Assembly: GCF_013463155.1 (NCBI RefSeq) | Contig: NZ_CP040781.1 | Span: 62,001 to 126,000 of the forward strand | Source: Staphylococcus sp. 17KM0847 | GTDB taxonomy: Bacteria; Bacillota; Bacilli; Staphylococcales; Staphylococcaceae | Reading direction: 5' to 3' | DNA: 64,000 nucleotides | Part shown: in pieces, positions 1 to 8,037 of the stretch | Numbering within the stretch: the stretch's first letter is position 1 | Layout of the letters: each line of letters opens with the position of its first letter | Notes under the pieces: generated by a model | Told to the model about the DNA's origin: nothing | Database searches by the model: none | Seen by the model: the letters and a program-made list of their open reading frames with translations, nothing else | Made by a program: the position numbers and the translations under genes

Positions 1-1
1 A

Positions 2-637
2 TTTAAATTAGGAGATACCTTATCACTTTCTCAATCTGATGAAACATTAAAAATTGTGGGATTTAGTGAAAGTGCCAAGTATAATGCTTCACCCGTCCTA
101 TTTGCGAATAACAACACACTCGAGAAATTAAATCCCAAATTGACAGAAGATGTGACCAATGCCGTTGTTATTAAAGATAAAAATTGGAAAGACAAACAGT
201 TAAATAGTGATTTAGAAGCAATCGAAATAGAAAGTTTCATTGAAGAGTTACCGGGTTATCAAGCACAAAACTTAACACTTAATTTCATGATTACATTTTT
301 ATTTATAATTTCAGCGACAGTTATTGGTATTTTCTTATATGTGATCACGTTACAAAAAACAAACTTATTCGGTGTTTTAAAAGCACAAGGGTTCACCAAT
401 GGCTATTTAGCAAAAGTAGTGCTCTCACAAACCTTTATCTTAGCAGTGATTGGTACGCTTATTGGTCTTGGACTCACGTTAGTGACAGGTATGTTTTTAC
501 CCAATGCTGTACCGATTAAGTTTAGTGCAGTTACATTGACTATTTATAGTGTGGTATTAGTGGTCGTATCATTAGTTGGTAGTTTATTTTCTATTTTAAC
601 AATACGAAAGGTAGATCCATTGAAAGCGATTGGATAG
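2..637 (+). CDS. FtsX-type ABC transporter permease, 5'-truncated by window edge
   Basis: The reading frame is open from the first bases of the window, so only the C-terminal 211 residues are present; the internal ATG at 56 is not the start. The visible part has three strongly hydrophobic segments (about residues 95-125, 137-160 and 175-200 of the fragment) and ends in the positively charged tail VDPLKAIG typical of FtsX/MacB-like permeases. The ATPase gene follows after 18 bases, so the two form one transporter. The family includes the heme exporter HrtB and peptide or lipoprotein exporters. HrtB is plausible, but the substrate cannot be read from the sequence. Family call is firm, function is open. 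Confidence 0.85.
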   Translation, partial: FKLGDTLSLSQSDETLKIVGFSESAKYNASPVLFANNNTLEKLNPKLTEDVTNAVVIKDKNWKDKQLNSDLEAIEIESFIEELPGYQAQNLTLNFMITFLFIISATVIGIFLYVITLQKTNLFGVLKAQGFTNGYLAKVVLSQTFILAVIGTLIGLGLTLVTGMFLPNAVPIKFSAVTLTIYSVVLVVVSLVGSLFSILTIRKVDPLKAIG

Positions 638-655
638 GTTAGGAGGCGAAATGAT

Positions 656-1327
656 ATGTTGGAATTTAAAAATGTGACGAAGAATTTTAAAGATGGTAAT
701 CGAATCATTGAAGCAGTCAAGCCCACATCAATCAAATTTAATAAAAGAGAGCTTATCGCAATTATTGGTCCTTCTGGTTCTGGTAAAAGTACGTTTTTAA
801 CAATGGCGGGCGCACTACAAACACCATCATCTGGAGAAATTATCATTAATCAGCAAGAAGTATCACAAATGTCTCAAAAAGCACTTGCACGTACACGTAT
901 GCAAGAAATTGGTTTTATTTTACAAGCCACTAATCTCGTTCCATTCTTAACAGTAAAACAGCAATTTCAGTTACTCAAAAAACAGAAAAAAGATGTCATG
1001 GATGAGACATCTTACAAAAAGTTAATCAAACAACTAGGGCTTGAAAAGATTGAACATCAATTGCCTAGTGATATTTCAGGAGGACAAAAACAACGTGTTG
1101 CTATTGCCAAAGCGCTTTATACGCAACCTTCTATTATTTTGGCAGATGAACCTACAGCTTCACTCGATACAGAAAATGCAATGGAAGTTATGAAAATAAT
1201 GAAAGAACAAACTGTGGAACAGCATAAAACCTGTATTGTTGTTACACATGACGAACGTCTGACATCTTATTGTGATGAGGTTTATCGTATGGAAGATGGT
1301 GTATTAACACGGGTGGAGGGAGATTGA
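656..1327 (+). CDS. ABC transporter ATP-binding protein (MacB/LolD/HrtA-like)
   Basis: A 223-residue nucleotide-binding domain that powers the permease encoded just upstream. Walker A GPSGSGKS lies at residues 38-45, the Q-loop glutamine at 90, the signature SGGQKQ at 141-146, Walker B ILADEP at 161-166 and the H-loop histidine at 198, so it should be catalytically competent. The ATG at 656 follows AGGAGG at 641-646. Length and motif spacing fit the small ATPases that pair with FtsX-type permeases. Staphylococcal HrtA is one member, but there hrtA precedes hrtB, while here the permease comes first; I therefore do not give a symbol. Confidence 0.9.
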   Translation: MLEFKNVTKNFKDGNRIIEAVKPTSIKFNKRELIAIIGPSGSGKSTFLTMAGALQTPSSGEIIINQQEVSQMSQKALARTRMQEIGFILQATNLVPFLTVKQQFQLLKKQKKDVMDETSYKKLIKQLGLEKIEHQLPSDISGGQKQRVAIAKALYTQPSIILADEPTASLDTENAMEVMKIMKEQTVEQHKTCIVVTHDERLTSYCDEVYRMEDGVLTRVEGD

Positions 1328-1395
1328 TCACTGTTATAGTGTTAAGTAGGGTCAAAGGTTGAATGTGAAACTGGAATAGAGCTTATGGTAGTAAT

Positions 1396-1432
1396 ACTAG
1401 GAAACTAGTACTTATTTAGCTAGTTTCCTAGT
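1396..1432. terminator. 13-bp perfect hairpin after the ABC transporter genes
   Basis: Arms at 1396-1408 and 1420-1432 are perfectly complementary with an 11-base loop. The hairpin lies between two convergent genes, where a shared terminator is expected, but only a short mixed T/A run follows it on the plus strand, so intrinsic termination is not certain. Confidence 0.45.
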
Positions 1433-1561
1433 GTTTATATATAAGAAAAAGTTATTAAAGTGCCTAAAACTGAATTTTGATGACTTTTTATCAAAAGAAC
1501 TAGATATCTATGTTCCGGTCTTAGAATTTAATTTATAAACTATAAAGACAGTGAGATAAAT

Positions 1562-2104
1562 TCAGTTATTTTGATTTTTAATTGCATCAATAATGGCTTG
1601 AGAATGCTTATTTTGAGCATCGATATTGAATTGTGTATTTAGGCGTCCATTGCGATCATCGTTGTATTGGTTAATTTGATGAATAACTGTTTCAGAAAAA
1701 GATTCGGCGCGATGTGCTTCAAAAAATGGTAGAGGAATTGTGATACTATGTCCATTGTTTTCATATTGAAAAACAGTCAAAATACCTGATGATACCAATA
1801 ATACTCCTAGTAGTATAAACAAGAAAGACATGAAAAGGCTAAGCTTTAATATCAAAAGTCCAAATAAAGCAATAATCGCGCCTCCGAATATTCGTCCTAA
1901 TTTATAAGAGCTGCTCGTATAAACATTAGAAATATTACCTAACGGTGTCGTATGTTTACGGCGTCCCGCAGGAATAAGACCAAATAGAACAGTATTAGGA
2001 ATATCAATCATAATATTATGATGGTCAACATCCATTTTTCCTTTAATCCAAGGTGTTGCAACTGATACTGCAAACATTTTTTCTTCGTCTGTCATTAATT
2101 GCAT
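1562..2104 (-). CDS. uncharacterised membrane protein with two transmembrane segments
   Basis: I do not recognise a named family. The 180-residue product has a soluble N-terminal part (1-70) rich in beta-prone segments, two adjacent hydrophobic helices at about 72-88 and 91-111 forming a hairpin, and a polar C-terminal part (112-180) rich in Asn and Gln. This layout resembles small PH-like or YcxB-like bacterial membrane proteins with a membrane hairpin between soluble halves, but that is inference. The ATG is preceded by GGAGG at normal spacing. It is transcribed alone, convergent with the ABC transporter genes. Function unknown. Confidence 0.75.
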   Translation of the reverse strand: MQLMTDEEKMFAVSVATPWIKGKMDVDHHNIMIDIPNTVLFGLIPAGRRKHTTPLGNISNVYTSSSYKLGRIFGGAIIALFGLLILKLSLFMSFLFILLGVLLVSSGILTVFQYENNGHSITIPLPFFEAHRAESFSETVIHQINQYNDDRNGRLNTQFNIDAQNKHSQAIIDAIKNQNN

Positions 2105-2664
2105 GGTAATGCCTCCATATATTATAAGTGTTGAGTAGTTTAAATATTTTTGAGTAGACTTTTATATTGAGAAAAAGAGAGTGCTATTTTTTGAATTAGT
2201 ATTACGCATATTAAATGTTTAGTTTTTGATTATAAAAAAGAGTGAGTTCCATTAATAATATAAGCGACATTAAACTGATATACGATTAATTAGAACATAC
2301 ATAATGGTAATTTTATTTTATATGCTAGCATTAACAGTATTTTGCTTTGATTATCCCCTTTTCTTAATAAAGGTTTTACATTTTTTTAGTTATAAGAGTT
2401 CTACTTTTTACATTATTAAGTTGCTTTTAGATATTTGTTACTTTAGAGATGCTCTAATTTACTTCACTTTACGTTAGATTATTTTAGTTAATAACCATCT
2501 TTTTCAAATAATGTAATATATTAATAAAAAATACGAGTAATATAAAATACCTTTATCTACACCAATATTTTGTATGAATGAACAGGACTCACTATAAATA
2601 GCAAGATTTTATAGTGAGTCGTTTTTTATATCAGTTTTCAAAACAGTAAATTTTTTACTATAAT
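2105..2664. other. 560-bp AT-rich gene-free stretch
   Basis: Very AT-rich DNA between two minus-strand genes. The only clear element is the terminator-like hairpin at 2586-2627. One open frame (2304-2477, plus strand, 57 codons) has no ribosome binding site and an implausible composition. No RNA gene, transposon end or promoter with good -35 and -10 boxes was seen. Confidence 0.6.
2586..2627 (+). terminator. intrinsic terminator oriented to the plus strand
   Basis: A 13-bp perfect stem (2586-2598 with 2608-2620, 9-base loop) is followed on the plus strand by GTTTTTTA. No plus-strand gene lies upstream. On the minus strand the hairpin is 45 bases beyond the stop codon of the surface protein gene but lacks a U-tract in that direction. 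Confidence 0.6.
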
Positions 2665-3888
2665 TTAGTTGGTTTTTTTATTGCGTCTGAAGAAATATGT
2701 ACTTAATGCTAAGACTAAGCTGCCAACAAGTGTTGAACCAAAGAGTACGGGATTATTATCAATACCAGTTTCTGGTAAAAATCCCTCTTTATTAGATTCT
2801 TGGTTTTGTGTTTGATCATCTGATTTTACAATAAGTTCTTGGCCAGGCTTAAGTGTGCTTTGATCCGTTAATTGATTATTTTTCATAATTTTTTCAACTG
2901 TTGTATCGTGTTCTTTGGCAATTTTATTCAATGTATCACCTTTTTTTACGACACATGTTGTATTTGATTTATTGTTAGCTTTGTTATTTTTATCGCTCGA
3001 GGCAGTAACACCAGCTTCTAGATTAGATACTTCATCTTTGTTTGTCCCTTTTTTGTCTTCAGAGGGGTTGTCTTTATTATCTGGAACAACAACACCAGCT
3101 TCAGGGTTAAAATTATCATTTTTATTGCTTTGATTATCTTTTGTAATTTCTTCTATTGGTGTGTTGTTGTTAACATTTGTTGTGTCTGATTTGCTGGCTT
3201 TTACCGCTTTATCAAAGATAATATCAGGGTGTTCGGAATTTTCTCGAATTTCTTGATAGAATTTTTCTTTTTCATCGTTGCTTAGTCCTGGTAAGAAAAA
3301 TAGTTTAGAAAGAACATCTTTTTGAAGACTGTCATAAGGATCTTCATATGGTTTATGTGTTAGTAAGTCATTTAGAGTCTGAGCTTCAGCCATTAATTTT
3401 TCGAATGAATGAGGATCTTTTTTAACCTCCTTAACATAGTAGTATAAGTCATATTGAGTAAGATTATCAAAGTTTTGAGCAAATTCATCCAAGAGTTTAG
3501 CTTCTACATCTTGCTGAGCGTCACCTTCTGGTAAAACTGGAGTGGCTTCTCCATACTCTTTTTCGTTAGACTCTTCACCTTCTGGTAAAACTGGAGTGGC
3601 TTCTCCATACTCTTTTTCGTTAGACTCTTCACCTTCTGGTAAAACTGGAGTGGCTTCTCCATACTCTTTTTCGTTAGACTCTTCACCTTCTGGTAAAACT
3701 GGAGTAGCTTCTCCAAATTCTTTCTCAGTAATCTTCTCATCTTCTGCTTTTGTTTCAGTGGTAATATTTTTCTCTTTTTGAACTTCCTCTGCTGAGCCAA
3801 CTGAGCTAAATAATAAAGAAGATGCAATCAGGCAAGAGCCAACACCTACTGAAAGTTTTCTAATGCTAAAGTAATGTTTCTTGTTCAA
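2665..3888 (-). CDS. YSIRK/LPXTG surface protein with 18-residue repeats, two protein A-like helical modules and LysM
   Basis: A wall-anchored surface protein. I prefer the TTG at 3888 (407 residues, starting MNKKHYFSIRK), because GGGGGCG sits 6 bases before it; the ATG at 3903 has no ribosome binding site. Numbering from that ATG: YSIRK-type signal 11-38; four 18-residue repeats (GEATPVLPEGEESNEKEY, last one partial) 64-128; two segments resembling the three-helix Ig-binding domain of staphylococcal protein A, 129-180 and 189-239; a low-complexity Asn/Lys/Asp linker; LysM 316-360; LPETG 376-380; a hydrophobic segment and RRNKK tail. The order helical modules-LysM-LPXTG is that of protein A, but the contact residues for Fc are not kept. 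A relative of protein A with a changed ligand is my inference. Confidence 0.9.
   Translation of the reverse strand: MNKKHYFSIRKLSVGVGSCLIASSLLFSSVGSAEEVQKEKNITTETKAEDEKITEKEFGEATPVLPEGEESNEKEYGEATPVLPEGEESNEKEYGEATPVLPEGEESNEKEYGEATPVLPEGDAQQDVEAKLLDEFAQNFDNLTQYDLYYYVKEVKKDPHSFEKLMAEAQTLNDLLTHKPYEDPYDSLQKDVLSKLFFLPGLSNDEKEKFYQEIRENSEHPDIIFDKAVKASKSDTTNVNNNTPIEEITKDNQSNKNDNFNPEAGVVVPDNKDNPSEDKKGTNKDEVSNLEAGVTASSDKNNKANNKSNTTCVVKKGDTLNKIAKEHDTTVEKIMKNNQLTDQSTLKPGQELIVKSDDQTQNQESNKEGFLPETGIDNNPVLFGSTLVGSLVLALSTYFFRRNKKTN
3522..3737. repeat. 54-bp tandem repeat, four copies inside the surface protein gene
   Basis: Copies begin at 3522, 3576, 3630 and 3684 (exact 54-base period). The first three are almost identical and the fourth diverges in its second half. 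The period is a multiple of three, so copy number can change without breaking the frame. It encodes an acidic Pro/Glu-rich 18-residue unit. Confidence 0.95.
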
Positions 3889-4009
3889 TATAAACGCCCC
3901 CATTAATTGTTATTGTTCTAAAATAATTGATGTTCTATTAATTTTATAATTTTATATATTAAATATGATGTTCTCTTGTATTAATATCACCTCACAAATC
4001 TGCTTTGTT

Positions 4010-4873
4010 TTAATCAATCATATAAAGGTTCAACATGTTTAATAAATGTTTTTTAAGTTTCTTAACCAGGTATTGAGGGCCAAGTAATTTAATATTCGTC
4101 GTGTGTGTGATACATAAATGTAGTGCTTCTGTGTCTGGAATATCAAGTTCAACAATGTAGTCTTCGCCTATCTGTTTAATAACATTAATTGGATAGAGCT
4201 TTTTTAATTCAAGCAATATATTTTCTCTTGTTTGCAAAACAATTTCGTTTGTATAAGACGCTACTTTTTCATTGATGAGTTTGATATCTTTTATTTGATC
4301 GAGTGGTATAAATTTTTCACTTTGTCCATTTCGATAAAATAAGCCAACTTCGTGTTTATATAGTGTGAGCTTAGTTGGTAACATAGAAATACTGTCATAG
4401 TTACGTGTAGTAATACGAATAAATTGTGATGTGTTAACTGCTTTTTGTAATACAAGAAGGTTTGAGGAGTCTATCTCGTAATGTTTGACTTCAAGATGAT
4501 TGATTAAATTAAATAAGTGAGTTTTATCTTGTACAAAATATTCAAGAACAAGAGATTTCAAAAATATTATAGTGTCTTTCCATACAGGAATATTAGATAT
4601 GTTCAGTAATAACAAGAGTGCTTCTAGGTCTTGCTTTTTAATGTTCATCTCAAATTCTTTTGGAATACGGTATACTTGTGTTGTGTAATCAAATGTAATA
4701 TCTTTTTTATCTAAAAATTCTTGACTATCATAAAGATAATTACGAATTTCACGAATATCACGTTTTACAGTTCTTTCACTGACACCAAATTCCGTAGATA
4801 ATTGTGATTTATTAATATTTTGGTAATGTATTAGCCTGGTATAAATGCTTAGTAAACGTGTTGAACGACTCAC
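4010..4873 (-). CDS. HTH/WYL-type transcriptional regulator
   Basis: A 287-residue DNA-binding protein. The N-terminus (about 5-50) is a DeoR/HTH_11-like winged helix with the pattern LSTEFGVSERTVKRDIREI. The rest fits a WYL-type ligand-binding regulator: a region at about 150-215 with conserved basic and aromatic positions and a C-terminal beta-rich segment, although the diagnostic W-Y-L triplet is not obvious. Start is GTG at 4873 with GGAG 8 bases before it; an out-of-frame ATG lies between them. It sits 107 bases upstream of the surface protein gene on the same strand and could regulate it or itself. Target unknown. Confidence 0.8.
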   Translation of the reverse strand: MSRSTRLLSIYTRLIHYQNINKSQLSTEFGVSERTVKRDIREIRNYLYDSQEFLDKKDITFDYTTQVYRIPKEFEMNIKKQDLEALLLLLNISNIPVWKDTIIFLKSLVLEYFVQDKTHLFNLINHLEVKHYEIDSSNLLVLQKAVNTSQFIRITTRNYDSISMLPTKLTLYKHEVGLFYRNGQSEKFIPLDQIKDIKLINEKVASYTNEIVLQTRENILLELKKLYPINVIKQIGEDYIVELDIPDTEALHLCITHTTNIKLLGPQYLVKKLKKHLLNMLNLYMID

Positions 4874-5190
4874 GACATCAACTCCACCCTCCTGTTGCGA
4901 TTATATAAAATAAAAAGGACATTTAAATGTGCAACCTGACATAGAATTTAATAAAATTTCGTTTGGGAAACTATAATTTCTAAAGGTGGATAACCCAATA
5001 GAGACAAATATCGTCCCTGTATGTAACTTTGTTTTTTCAATATAGAAATACATATAAAATTAATGTATGATTTTGTTAGAAAAGGTGTAAAAACCACAAA
5101 TGAATTGCACAATAATATTTTAAATTATATCAATTTTGGTGGTATAAAATAATAGTAGGCATATTTAAAAAAGAAAAGGATGAGGTAAAA
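4874..5190. promoter_or_regulatory. divergent intergenic region with extended -10 for the lipoprotein gene
   Basis: AT-rich 317 bp between the divergent regulator and lipoprotein genes. An extended -10 box TGGTATAAA at 5140-5148 lies 42 bases before the lipoprotein start and is its likely promoter. No good -35 or operator dyad was seen. Confidence 0.5.
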
Positions 5191-6144
5191 ATGAAAAAGA
5201 GATTAGCAATTATTACCTTGAGTGCGTTAACATTAGCAGCGTGTTCGGGGAACAACAATGAACAACAAAGTAAAAATAATACGAATGAAAGCGAGCAAAC
5301 AAAACAAGCCAGTCAACAGAATGATCAGTCGAGTTCAAAACAATCATCTAACAACAAAAACACATCTAATAATAATCAAAACCCCTCAACAGAAGAAGTG
5401 ATTAACAATTTAACAGATGAAGAAAAAGTGGCATTGGCATTATTTGAACCGTCAGTGGAACAAACTGTTATTACAGCGAACGAACTTCTGAATGGTCAGT
5501 ATACGGACTTAGGGGCAAATAGTAATAAAGGCAAGCAATTATATTCAACAGATTCGATGACGTTAGAACCCCTTCCTACTGAAAGTGGTTTACTAGCAGG
5601 TGCTCCTAGTACGATGAAGTGTTACCAATCCCATCCAAATAAAGGCACAGGTGCGGTACCTATAATAGCTGTAAGTGATCAAGAAGTTTTAGTGTTTGGA
5701 ACGCAAAGTATGCCCACATATGATGAAATAAAAGATCACAATAACCCAACAAGTTCGGTTTTTAGCTTACGAGAGCTATATGAAAAATGGGGCAATCAAG
5801 ATTACAAGCAAGTAGCAAGTAAAATTAAAATAGGTCAACCTGAACAAAACCAAATGAATCATGAAACATCTTCTTCAGATAAAAACAATCAAGAAGCTTC
5901 AGCATCTAAATCTTCAAGTTCAGCAGGTACAGTTGTAACAAGAGATAATGTGATTGATTTAGTAGAAGAATATGAAGGTCACTATTTGGATACGGATACT
6001 TATACTTATAAAGAACCAGCACGATTAGAAGATGGAAGTTGGGGCTTTTCATTTGTAGATCAATCGGGTGACTTGGCAGGGTCATATATTGTGAGTGAAG
6101 ATGGAGATGTTACAAAATATGATGAAAAAGGTAGACCAGAGTAG
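5191..6144 (+). CDS. secreted lipoprotein of unknown function
   Basis: A 317-residue lipoprotein. Residues 1-18 form a type II signal peptide with lipobox LAAC (15-18), so Cys18 should be lipidated and the protein held on the outer face of the membrane. A disordered Asn/Gln/Ser-rich linker follows (19-70), then a globular region (about 75-215), a second Ser/Asn-rich linker (about 222-250) and a C-terminal domain of about 65 residues beginning TRDNVIDLVEEYEG. I do not recognise a named domain; similar two-part lipoproteins are common in staphylococci. AGGATGAGG precedes the ATG. The broken secreted-peptide gene follows after 27 bases and may share its transcript. Confidence 0.85.
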   Translation: MKKRLAIITLSALTLAACSGNNNEQQSKNNTNESEQTKQASQQNDQSSSKQSSNNKNTSNNNQNPSTEEVINNLTDEEKVALALFEPSVEQTVITANELLNGQYTDLGANSNKGKQLYSTDSMTLEPLPTESGLLAGAPSTMKCYQSHPNKGTGAVPIIAVSDQEVLVFGTQSMPTYDEIKDHNNPTSSVFSLRELYEKWGNQDYKQVASKIKIGQPEQNQMNHETSSSDKNNQEASASKSSSSAGTVVTRDNVIDLVEEYEGHYLDTDTYTYKEPARLEDGSWGFSFVDQSGDLAGSYIVSEDGDVTKYDEKGRPE

Positions 6145-6171
6145 TTTAGTACGTGCAATAAAAGAGGAATA

Positions 6172-6360
6172 ATGATGAAGAGAAAATCCCCCTGATTTTT
6201 AGGTATGATAGCCGCATCCTTATTGGCAACAGCACTTGTAACAGAAAATGTACAAGCAGCAAGTTTAGATGATTTTGAATTTAAAGATTGGGACTTTACT
6301 AAAGATATTGAAGTGACAGATAAGAATGGTTCGCGTATTCATCAGCCAACAGAAGGATAG
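6172..6360 (+). pseudogene. small secreted peptide gene interrupted by an in-frame TGA
   Basis: A 63-codon frame with AGAGG 6 bases before tandem ATGs at 6172 and 6175. It reads MMKRKSP, then TGA at 6193-6195, then continues FLGMIAASLLATALVTENVQA followed by a short acidic tail beginning ASLDDFEFKDWDF and stops at TAG 6358-6360. The pieces make one good Sec signal peptide with an AxA-like cleavage site and about 33 mature residues, so a single TGG-to-TGA change in the signal sequence is the simplest explanation. Initiation at the internal ATG 6205 would give a shortened signal and lacks a ribosome binding site. The SdpI-family gene follows. A sequencing error is possible. Confidence 0.65.
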
Positions 6361-6391
6361 TCTCGTTTTGAATATATGCTAGGAGGATATT

Positions 6392-6727
6392 ATGTTACTA
6401 ATACATACAAGTATCATACTCTATGGATTAGGGCGATTATTTTATAATATACGCCCCAAAGAGATTAATCATTTCTATGGATTTCGTTCTAAAAAATCAA
6501 AAAAGAATGCGTACAATTGGGATAAGGCACAATTGATGTTTAGTCAATTGATGCAAAAGTATTTTGGTTACAGTAGCTTAGGGGGGATATTCTTTTTAGT
6601 GTTTGATGTATTATGTTGGGTGATTCACCATGACACACTCTTAGCTATCTCATTAAGCATACAAGGGGTTATTATAGGTGTATTACTATTGCTGATCTAT
6701 ATTCAGGTGAATTCGTCGTTATTATGA
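6392..6727 (+). CDS. SdpI-family membrane protein
   Basis: A 111-residue protein with three hydrophobic segments (about 1-16, 58-78 and 84-106). Between the first two is the family's typical cytoplasmic motif YGFRSKKSKKNAYNW (29-43). Bacillus SdpI is the immunity protein against the secreted toxin SdpC and also a signal protein; short homologues such as this one are widespread and mostly uncharacterised. AGGAGG precedes the ATG. It lies directly after a broken secreted-peptide gene and is convergent with the MccF-like gene, with stop codons one base apart. Family firm, immunity role inferred only. Confidence 0.8.
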   Translation: MLLIHTSIILYGLGRLFYNIRPKEINHFYGFRSKKSKKNAYNWDKAQLMFSQLMQKYFGYSSLGGIFFLVFDVLCWVIHHDTLLAISLSIQGVIIGVLLLLIYIQVNSSLL

Positions 6728-6728
6728 C

Positions 6729-7766
6729 TTACGTGCACCCGCTATCACGAATGACAAATGTCTCTTTTGTCACATCAAGTTCAGCCATGGCACCATAAGG
6801 TAAAATACACTTAGGTTCATTGTGTCCAAAGCTTGCATTATAAAAAACAGGCTTATGCTGTTGGTGAAAGGCAGCTAATCCTTTTTGCCAAGTTGCTTTT
6901 ATCATATCGTAGCCATCATTATTTTGAGGTTTACCGATAATGATGCCTTTAACATTGTCTAATATGTGTTGCGCTCCAAGTGTGTGTATCTCGTCTTCTA
7001 ATAAATGTTGTGGAAGTGGGTCTTCTGAATTTTCAAGGAAGAGTATTTTGTCTTTAAATACATCAGGTTTAGGAAATATATGTGTTCCTCTTAGTTTACG
7101 AAGACTTTCCATACATCCACCTAGTAATGTACCTGTTACAATGCCTTGCCCGTTGATGACATCATAGCTTGCATTTTTAATTTTGGGACGTGCAATGTGA
7201 GGTGTCTCATTTGACCATTTTAATCCAAACTTACGATAATAGGGTGCTGTTGCAATAGGACCTATATTTGAAGATGAAAAGAGAACTTTATATAACCATT
7301 CTATGGTGTATTCATCCATTTCAACATTTTCAGCAAAGTCTGTAAGAATAGCTGGTCCATAAAAAGACCGTAAGCCTAATTGATAGAGAAATAAATGGAC
7401 AGCTGTTGCATCGGAATAACCCATGAAAATTTTAGGATTTTTCTTAATCACATCTTTATTGAGGTAGGGGGTTATGCGAATCGCATCGTTACCCCCGATA
7501 AATGAGATGATGGCTTTAATGTTAGGATCAGCAAAAGCTGTATTCAAATCTTCTGCACGCTTTTCAGGATATTTTGCCAAGTCATCTATACCATTGCGTG
7601 CATTAGGCATTATTTTGACATTGAGATGAAAATATTGTTCTAGTCGTTGAATCGCAGTTTTAATACGTTTTTGCACAAAATCTTCTCCTGCAAGTCCAGA
7701 TGATGGTGAGACGAGAGCGACAGTATCTCCATATTTGAGTGAGGGTGGAATGATTAATCTTGTCAT
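6729..7766 (-). CDS. S66-family serine carboxypeptidase (MccF-like)
   Basis: A 345-residue peptidase of family S66, which holds LD-carboxypeptidases that trim murein peptides and MccF enzymes that cleave microcin C-type antibiotics. The catalytic triad is visible: Ser118 in GYSDAT, Glu245 in LENSED and His315 in FGHNEPK. Length and the segment around the nucleophile (MGYSDATAVHLFLYQ) fit the MccF/YocD branch better than LdcA. There is no signal peptide, so it is cytoplasmic. GGGAGG lies 5 bases before the ATG. It overlaps no gene but ends one base from the SdpI-family gene. Substrate unproven. Confidence 0.85.
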   Translation of the reverse strand: MTRLIIPPSLKYGDTVALVSPSSGLAGEDFVQKRIKTAIQRLEQYFHLNVKIMPNARNGIDDLAKYPEKRAEDLNTAFADPNIKAIISFIGGNDAIRITPYLNKDVIKKNPKIFMGYSDATAVHLFLYQLGLRSFYGPAILTDFAENVEMDEYTIEWLYKVLFSSSNIGPIATAPYYRKFGLKWSNETPHIARPKIKNASYDVINGQGIVTGTLLGGCMESLRKLRGTHIFPKPDVFKDKILFLENSEDPLPQHLLEDEIHTLGAQHILDNVKGIIIGKPQNNDGYDMIKATWQKGLAAFHQQHKPVFYNASFGHNEPKCILPYGAMAELDVTKETFVIRDSGCT

Positions 7767-8037
7767 TATATACCTCCCATTTGATGAGTTATAGAATAGA
7801 ATAGCATATTTATAGTTGTTTGAAAATTCTGATTATAAAAACGGGTAGTGTGCCGTCATTATGACCTCACTCATACGGGAGTCTAAAAAATAACAAGAGG
7901 CGTCAGATGGAAAGGTTAGGATTGTTTGCCTCATGCGTTGATTAAGGTATATTGATACGTATTCATATTTTTGCCTCACACTCTGTGTATCTTTGGTGTA
8001 TGATAATAATAATGAATAAGTGTGGGAGGTTATTTTG

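Noticed and set aside
2304..2477. 57-codon plus-strand open frame in the AT-rich gap
   Set aside because: No ribosome binding site, Phe/Leu/Tyr-rich product typical of chance frames in AT-rich DNA, no neighbour context.
3504..3827. Long open frames on both strands across the 54-bp repeat (107 and 79 codons)
   Set aside because: Because the repeat length is a multiple of three, any stop-free frame in one unit stays open through all copies. They have no start signals and lie inside the surface protein gene.
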